NCBI RefSeq assembly: GCF_002079055.1 | Contig: NC_047497.1 | Coordinates: 568,501 to 632,500, forward strand | Direction: 5' to 3' | Length of the DNA stretch: 64,000 bases | From: Saccharomyces paradoxus | Lineage: Eukaryota; Ascomycota; Saccharomycetes; Saccharomycetales; Saccharomycetaceae | Shown here: piece by piece, positions 58,360 through 64,000 of the stretch | How the letters are laid out: every line of letters starts with the position of its first letter | How positions within the stretch are numbered: position 1 is the stretch's first letter | Notes under the pieces: model-generated | Database searches by the model: none | Told to the model about the DNA's origin: nothing | The model's input: the letters and a program-made list of their open reading frames with translations, nothing else | Position numbers and translations under genes: made by a program

Positions 58360-61092
58360 TTAATGGGTTATATTAGTGGTGCTTTTCTGATGCATTGAAG
58401 ATGAAGGCCTCGATCGAAATGGTGAGCTCTTTGTAGCTTGAGAAGGGGGTCTTCCATCAATGCTATGACGCCTAAAATTGTCTGCCAAATCACTATGAAT
58501 CATTGCGTCTGAATCGAAATTACTTATGAGTCTCAATGTGGGATGATCTTCTTTATCTGGATCTGTGTACAATATGTTGCTACTGCTGACCCATTTTTTG
58601 TTCATATGCCTTAAATATCTACTCTTCCGGCCAAAATGCAGTTTCTTATCTACCATGGCAGGTGTTTCAATGCTGGCAGAATGTGGGATAAGTTCACGAC
58701 TTTCCGGCTCATAGGTTTTGACATCCATAGGAAACATTAGTCGGCCAATGCTTGTCTTTTTTTGCAGAATTGGCGGAGGGTGCCCGTTAATTTTGCTAGA
58801 TTGTCTCAATATTCTAGATGTGGGAGAGGCAACTGAAAATGAAAAAGATTTCGCTGGTCGCCTTGAAGTTGAAATAGTATCTGATTTCCTTCTTTGATGA
58901 CGCGGATTTAGTGAGGCAGAGGTAATGGAATATCGCGGTCTAAACCCGGAAGGTGACCGCCCATATGTGCTTGCATTTTCCCGTAGAAGTAACAAAGAGT
59001 TGGTCGATTCAGATTCTAATAAGTTGTCGTCTAAGACATTGGAAATATGATTGTCACCCTTAGTTGGAGTCCTTGTTAGCAACGTCGAATTTGCTGGGTC
59101 TTTCGGCTCCTTTGAGGTTTGCTCTGGAGCTTTAATTAATCCAATAACTGAATCTGCAAATTGTAGGGGGGTCTTCAGAGAAGAAGTGACAATCATCCTA
59201 CCTTTGATATAAGAGATCGCCTTATCCAGAGCAAATTCTTGACCACAGTGATTTTGAATAATGGAAACCTTAGGCCACGTAGCTTTTGCACCATTGGTGA
59301 TTTCCCTTAATAAAAACTCTTTTGTTGGGTTTGAAAGCAGCTCCTTTATCCTAAAAAGCATACACATGTCGGGCAAGATAGTGATGTCGCCAGAGTATTG
59401 TTGAGATAATACCGATCTCAGTTTCGTAAGGGCGTTTTTGGCAATCCCCATCTCACTGCCAATTTCTAAAATATGAATAGCTTCATTGGCCATGAAATTG
59501 TATATGCTGGATAAGTTTTGCTTTAATCTTGCACTAAATTCGTCTTCAATTTCTCCGCCTACACAGGATAATGATAGTTTCAAAAACGGGAACACGTGGA
59601 TATTCACTTGGCATGCAATAATATGGTCAACATTAAACATTTCAGAAAGACGAGATATAGGCAAGTCATTATCCACAGAACCATCGACAAACTTGACAGA
59701 ACTACTACCAGTCCATGGTTTCCTTTCTCCCGTCTTAGGGTCTTTTTCGTAAAGGGGACTCGAGGGGAAGATTCCCGGTAATGAACATGATGCACAAACG
59801 GCAGACCAAATTAGGACGTTTGGTGCAGTTAGATTATTTAGTAAGCGTGGTTGTTCGAATAACGATGCTGGCGAAACGGTTATGTTCAAAATTTTCCCCG
59901 TTCTATTATATGCTTCCCTGAATGTTAAATCTCCCAAAAATTCTATCATTGTATTTACTAAATGTTTGTTATCGAACCAGGTACCGTTTTTGAAAAACCT
60001 AGATATCTTTATTAGTAAATTTTCGCTTTCACTCTTCTGTTTGTCATCTTTGAAAATGTTAAATTCTTTATCCAGGATATGATTTAGTAAAACCGGAATT
60101 TCTTCCTTATGATGTACAGATAGTATACTGGCTACAATTGCACCAGCACTGCTACCACTGATCACTCTGGGTAATAAATCCAATTCAAATAGAGTACCAA
60201 GGACACCAATGTGGAAAAGACCAAAAGTACCACCCCCACTAAGAACTAAAGCGGTACGACCAATATTCCTTCTTGTCTGTTGCAGTATACCCAAAAGGTA
60301 ACTATCATCAAGATCGGACTCCATTAGCGATTCTAATGCTAGCCTGGACTCCATCATATACTCGTCAATTAAGTATTTGGTACCTACATGGGAGTGCCTA
60401 TATAGGTTTACATTCCCCATATTTCCCAGGTTTCGCACCCAGTTGGTCCTTATGATATACAACAGTTGAGCATAATTCCTGTTCAAGCGCTCTTCACGCA
60501 TTCGAGAAGTTAAATCTTTTATTAACTTGTAATCATACAAAGGGCTTTCCACTTTCTGCTTCCATGTTGTTTTCCCAGTGAGATCATCCAATCTTGCACC
60601 TGCAGAACACCATTCTTCAAACGACATCGCATGTTGCTTCTGTGAACAGACCTTGTCGATAAGAATGTCCCTTTCATAATTGCCCACAAAAACATTATAA
60701 AGAAATGACTTGCATTTACTGGCTAAAGATGTCCTTTGCTCTTCATCTTCACCTTCACTCGCCTCAACCATTTCGATATCATTATTTTCATTTTCAGTGA
60801 CTGTCTCCTGGTCATCATCAAGTTTATCTTCGTTTCCTGTGTCCAGGTTAAAATTTACTGTGTTCGTAGTTTTGTTCCTACCAGTTTGCAGTCTTTTACC
60901 GATATCCTCCTCAACTCTTTCAGCGTTCGCATTATCCTTATTAAGCCTACTAGACTTGTTCTTAGGGTTTAAAATGGGAATTATATTTTGAGAACTGCCC
61001 AGGATCTGTTCATAGTATTTTTCAATTAGTTGCTGCGTAACAAGGAGAGGCTTATTTTGTGTAGATGTAAGATCTGATATTTTGTTGCTCAT
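58360..61092 (-). CDS. TGL4: Patatin-type triacylglycerol lipase of lipid droplets
   Basis: 910 residues, equal to the S. cerevisiae protein. Tgl4 hydrolyses stored triacylglycerol on lipid droplets and is also reported as a phospholipase A2 and lysophosphatidic-acid acyltransferase. The patatin domain (about 280-490) has the glycine-rich oxyanion loop LSGGGTFGLFHIGVL, the nucleophile Ser315 in GSSAG, and the dyad Asp in FVDGSVDNDLP. A DUF3336-type region precedes it (about 130-270). The ~300-residue C-terminal tail is Ser/Thr/Pro/Arg-rich with SP/TP sites (LTRTPTKG, GRSPSGFR, SVASPTSR), fitting Cdk1 phosphorylation that activates the enzyme at G1/S. Confidence 0.95.
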   Translation of the reverse strand: MSNKISDLTSTQNKPLLVTQQLIEKYYEQILGSSQNIIPILNPKNKSSRLNKDNANAERVEEDIGKRLQTGRNKTTNTVNFNLDTGNEDKLDDDQETVTENENNDIEMVEASEGEDEEQRTSLASKCKSFLYNVFVGNYERDILIDKVCSQKQHAMSFEEWCSAGARLDDLTGKTTWKQKVESPLYDYKLIKDLTSRMREERLNRNYAQLLYIIRTNWVRNLGNMGNVNLYRHSHVGTKYLIDEYMMESRLALESLMESDLDDSYLLGILQQTRRNIGRTALVLSGGGTFGLFHIGVLGTLFELDLLPRVISGSSAGAIVASILSVHHKEEIPVLLNHILDKEFNIFKDDKQKSESENLLIKISRFFKNGTWFDNKHLVNTMIEFLGDLTFREAYNRTGKILNITVSPASLFEQPRLLNNLTAPNVLIWSAVCASCSLPGIFPSSPLYEKDPKTGERKPWTGSSSVKFVDGSVDNDLPISRLSEMFNVDHIIACQVNIHVFPFLKLSLSCVGGEIEDEFSARLKQNLSSIYNFMANEAIHILEIGSEMGIAKNALTKLRSVLSQQYSGDITILPDMCMLFRIKELLSNPTKEFLLREITNGAKATWPKVSIIQNHCGQEFALDKAISYIKGRMIVTSSLKTPLQFADSVIGLIKAPEQTSKEPKDPANSTLLTRTPTKGDNHISNVLDDNLLESESTNSLLLLRENASTYGRSPSGFRPRYSITSASLNPRHQRRKSDTISTSRRPAKSFSFSVASPTSRILRQSSKINGHPPPILQKKTSIGRLMFPMDVKTYEPESRELIPHSASIETPAMVDKKLHFGRKSRYLRHMNKKWVSSSNILYTDPDKEDHPTLRLISNFDSDAMIHSDLADNFRRHSIDGRPPSQATKSSPFRSRPSSSMHQKSTTNITH

Positions 61093-61712
61093 CCAGACTT
61101 TTATTACATATACGTATATATCCCTTCGATAATGACTACAGCACTAATTTTGTTGATCAAATACTTGAATACAAGCCTCTCCTACGAGTATAATAATGTC
61201 ACAGCGACAATCTGAATTATTCATACTTTATAATTGTGGTTTCGCTTTCATAGTCGCAATTATCGTATGAGGAGGGTAATAATTAAACCATATTATACCC
61301 TATCTTTTTTAAATCCCTTGAATTATTTTTCTTATTTTCTAAGTTGTACCCTACTTATAATAGAAAATACACCTAATGACTTTTTTTATGCTCCTAGCCC
61401 TAATTCACTCGAAATTTTCAATTCGCGTTCTCTTTCAATTCCATGAATAATAGGACCATGAAAAAATAAGTAAATAATAATAATAGAAAAGCTGAAGTGC
61501 TGCAAATTTAAAAAGTGGCTTTAGAATATATTTCGCTGCGTTGACTATTTGATTTACACAGTTCAAGTAGGGTAGTACAGCCGAATTTTTAAAAGGGATA
61601 GGGTTTTTTCTTCCTATTGGACTAGTGGATTTATTGAGCTTCTTCAAAGGTAATAGTGAATAACGTAAGGGGAAACACAAGAATACATTCAGTAAAATAA
61701 ACGCCCAAGTCA
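61093..61712. other. TGL4-PXL1 divergent promoter region
   Basis: 620 bp with no gene. It is AT-rich with T-runs around 61310-61400 and A/T-rich blocks near 61440-61480. Sequences such as ATTCGCG (about 61419) are imperfect SCB-like matches only. No site is called with confidence. Confidence 0.35.
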
Positions 61713-63848
61713 ATGTATAACTCAATCTACGGTTCCCCCTTTCCTAAAATAAATCCAAAGGTTCGCTACAAAACGGCGCTGGAGAGAGCAGGGTTTGACA
61801 CTAAGCCACGCAATCCATTCAGTAGCCAGAGGAATGCTTCCACTGGAAGTTTACAACCTTCTGTGAGGTCGTCGCCCATAACCCGTCAAAGAAATGTATC
61901 CACTGCACCATCTGTTCCGGTTACGACGAAGAGTGCGTATACTGCGTCTTCAAAGAGTGCTTATTCATCCGTAAAGGGCGAGTCTGGTATTTATCCGCCG
62001 CCCGTACTGGAGAAAAGTGAGAGGCAGAGTGCAATTTCTTCAAAGAATAGCAATTTTAGGTCTTCGAGGCCCGCTGACATATCACTTCCTATTTCCAGAC
62101 CTAGTGAGCGTGCTTCACAGGAGGATCCCTTCCGTTTTGAACGCGACTTAGACCGTCGGGAGGAACAATATGCTTCTTCTAGACATGCAAGTAGATCACC
62201 TGCTAACATGGATTCCCGGGTTGCAGATAACTCCCCTTTCAATTTTGAACAAGAGGGTGCTGGTAGTAGTGAAAGGGAACAAGATTTGAGCCCCATTGAA
62301 AGAAGTTTTATGATTTTGACTCAAAACGACACTGCAAGCCTTGTAAATTCTATGAATCAAACCAATAACAGAAGTGTTCTCGACCAAGAATTCGAAAATG
62401 AGCAGCTAAAAGAAGAAAGCTCAATTGAATATCAGAAGGCGGAAAAAGAAGAGAAAGAAAATGATGTTGAAAGTCTTAATTTCGAGCCAGATCCTAAACT
62501 ACAGGTAAATTTCGAAAATGAGTCACTTCAAAAAGATTTTCCAGAAGCACAAGAAGACGAAAAAAACACAGTGTCTAATATTCCAGAAATAAGTGTTACG
62601 AGGGAAAGTACTACACCGTCCTTATTAATCGACACAATAGACTCTAGGCTATATCCTCATGATAATTTTGCTGGCCTAGAATCTTCAAACGAAGAAAAAT
62701 TACCTGATATTTCGTCATTGTCCACAAAAGTCGAAGAGTTAAGTCTCAGTGGTTCAAATGAGAAACGTCTTTCAACAACCTCATCAGAAAATGTGGAAAC
62801 ACCATACACTGCTACGAATCTCCAAGTTGAACAGCTAATTGCTCAATTAGACGACGTCTCACTATCTAGAAATGCTAAGCTCGATATGAACGGCAATTCC
62901 CTGAATGTAGTGGATAGAAAAGCTTCTAGATTCAAAAAGTCAAGCGCATATTTATCTGGGTACCCCAGTATGGATATGCCTGTAACTCAGCAAACATCCA
63001 TTATGCAAAACAGCGATGCGAACTTATCCAGGCAAACTATTCTGGTGGATAAAGATGATGTTGATAAAGATGATGCTGATAAAGATGTACCATCTGCTTC
63101 TACAACCAATGGTGGCACGCCTATATTTTACAAGTTTAAACAGTCAAATGTACAATCCTCCAATGATGAAGGGAGCGGTTTGCAAGAAACTTTCAAAACG
63201 AAACTCCCTACAATTGAAGCTCTACAACTACAGCATAAGTCCAATATAACAGATTTGAGAGAAGAAATTGATAATTCCAAATCGAATGATTCTCATATGC
63301 CAGCTAATGGCGGATCTACGGGATACAACTCTGATGCAGATTATAAAGAAACGGAGCCCGTAGAGTTTAAATATCCGCCTGGGGAGGGACCTTGCAGAGC
63401 ATGTGGCTTAGAAGTCACAGGGAAAAGAATGTTTTCCAAAAAGGAAAATGAACTGTCAGGTCAATGGCATCGTGGATGTTTTAAATGCATCGAATGTGAC
63501 ATCAAATTTAATAAACATGTTCCCTGCTATATTCTAGGGGATGAACCATACTGTCAAAAGCACTATCACGAGAAGAATCACAGTATTTGTAAAGTTTGTT
63601 TAAATTTCATAGAGGGCGAATGTCTGGAAAATGATAAGGTGGAACGGTTTCACGTGGATTGTTTAAACTGTTTCCTATGCAAGACTGCTATTACCAACGA
63701 TTATTATATATTCAACGGGGAAATTCCATTGTGCGGTAAGCACGACATGGAAGCTCTTTTGAAGGAAGGTATCGACAATGCTACACCAAGCAATGATAAG
63801 AACAACACCCTCTCCAAAAGGAGGACAAGACTCATCAACTTCAACTAG
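61713..63848 (+). CDS. PXL1: Paxillin-like LIM-domain protein of polarised growth and cytokinesis
   Basis: 711 residues. The long N-terminal part is Ser-rich, acidic and disordered, with SP sites (RSPANMDS, LSPIERSF) and dispersed LD-like motifs. The C-terminal ~150 residues hold two LIM zinc domains. LIM1 contains CRACGLEVTGKRMF, WHRGCFKCIEC and CYILGDEPYCQKH. LIM2 contains CKVCLNFIEGECL, FHVDCLNCFLC and IPLCGKHD. All eight zinc-ligand positions per domain appear present. Pxl1 localises to bud tip and neck and interacts with Rho GTPase pathways. A 15-bp tandem repeat encodes DKDDV/A units near 446-459. From memory it is five residues longer than the reference, equal to one such repeat unit. 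Confidence 0.94.
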   Translation: MYNSIYGSPFPKINPKVRYKTALERAGFDTKPRNPFSSQRNASTGSLQPSVRSSPITRQRNVSTAPSVPVTTKSAYTASSKSAYSSVKGESGIYPPPVLEKSERQSAISSKNSNFRSSRPADISLPISRPSERASQEDPFRFERDLDRREEQYASSRHASRSPANMDSRVADNSPFNFEQEGAGSSEREQDLSPIERSFMILTQNDTASLVNSMNQTNNRSVLDQEFENEQLKEESSIEYQKAEKEEKENDVESLNFEPDPKLQVNFENESLQKDFPEAQEDEKNTVSNIPEISVTRESTTPSLLIDTIDSRLYPHDNFAGLESSNEEKLPDISSLSTKVEELSLSGSNEKRLSTTSSENVETPYTATNLQVEQLIAQLDDVSLSRNAKLDMNGNSLNVVDRKASRFKKSSAYLSGYPSMDMPVTQQTSIMQNSDANLSRQTILVDKDDVDKDDADKDVPSASTTNGGTPIFYKFKQSNVQSSNDEGSGLQETFKTKLPTIEALQLQHKSNITDLREEIDNSKSNDSHMPANGGSTGYNSDADYKETEPVEFKYPPGEGPCRACGLEVTGKRMFSKKENELSGQWHRGCFKCIECDIKFNKHVPCYILGDEPYCQKHYHEKNHSICKVCLNFIEGECLENDKVERFHVDCLNCFLCKTAITNDYYIFNGEIPLCGKHDMEALLKEGIDNATPSNDKNNTLSKRRTRLINFN
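63048..63089 (+). repeat. 15-bp coding minisatellite in PXL1
   Basis: The unit GATAAAGATGATGTT is present in two full copies (63048-63062, and 63063-63077 with one change), then a 12-base partial third copy (63078-63089). It encodes DKDDV-DKDDA-DKDV in the disordered region. Confidence 0.85.
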
Positions 63849-64000
63849 CATCTCTACCCATCTGTCTTTCCTCACGCCCATGTTTCATAACATTCTTAAA
63901 AGGATTTTTTTTTTATATTATTAGTTCAACCGTGTTCATTTATAAATTTTCATAGCGCAGGAAAAAAGGAATCTGTGTATTTATGGAACCAGCATTGGCT
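63849..64000. other. 3' flank of PXL1 to window end
   Basis: 152 bases with a T-rich tract (63904-63913) and TATATTATTAG. It is probably the PXL1 3' UTR. No gene begins before the window ends. Confidence 0.5.

Overview
The window is a budding-yeast nuclear chromosome segment from the genus Saccharomyces. It is dense with mostly intronless genes and holds one spliced ribosomal-protein gene, an intron-containing tRNA and an H/ACA snoRNA. The gene order matches, gene for gene, the right arm of S. cerevisiae chromosome XI from DYN1 (YKR054C) to PXL1 (YKR090W). As far as I remember the reference proteins, many here (GLG1, OAF3, TRZ1, YKR075C, MSA2) differ from them by many substitutions and small indels. 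I therefore infer a non-cerevisiae Saccharomyces or a very divergent lineage, and I cannot name the species from sequence alone.

Layout. 1-786: 5' end of DYN1, cut by the window edge. 1066-10226: RHO4, TRM2, RPS21A (321-nt intron), GLG1, TIF1 and UTP30, all on the plus strand. 10563-18023: KTR2, snR42 (minus), TFA2, LAS1 (minus), OAF3. 18177-31002: PAM17, CCP1, GPT2, BET3, MET1, YKR070W, DRE2, SIS2. 31875-44072: tRNA-Lys(UUU), AIM29, YKR075C, ECM4, MSA2, YKR078W, TRZ1, MTD1. 44221-63848: RPF2, NUP133, DAD2, HBS1, MRPL20, PRP16, OMA1, TVP38, TGL4, PXL1. The last 150 bases hold only the 3' flank of PXL1.

The genes are independent housekeeping units and form no operon-like system. Several themes recur. 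Ribosome biogenesis and RNA processing are represented by UTP30, LAS1, RPF2, snR42, TRM2, TRZ1, RPS21A and PRP16. Translation and its quality control are represented by TIF1, HBS1 and MRPL20. Mitochondrial functions include PAM17, CCP1 and OMA1. Metabolic genes include MET1, MTD1, GPT2, TGL4, GLG1 and SIS2. Promoter motifs fit several of these roles: PAC/RRPE at ribosome-biogenesis genes, Cbf1 and Met31/32 sites at MET1, TGACTC sites at MTD1, SCB/MCB at MSA2, and a dense Rgt1/Mig1-type cluster beside YKR075C.

I found no undescribed multi-gene system, transposon, CRISPR array or horizontally acquired island. The best leads are small. One is a mitochondrial-presequence-like reading frame upstream of the TRZ1 AUG that contains no AUG. 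The second is a two-start arrangement with an overlapping uORF at TRM2. The third is the glucose-type promoter cluster at YKR075C. snR42 was recognised from its pseudouridylation-pocket geometry.
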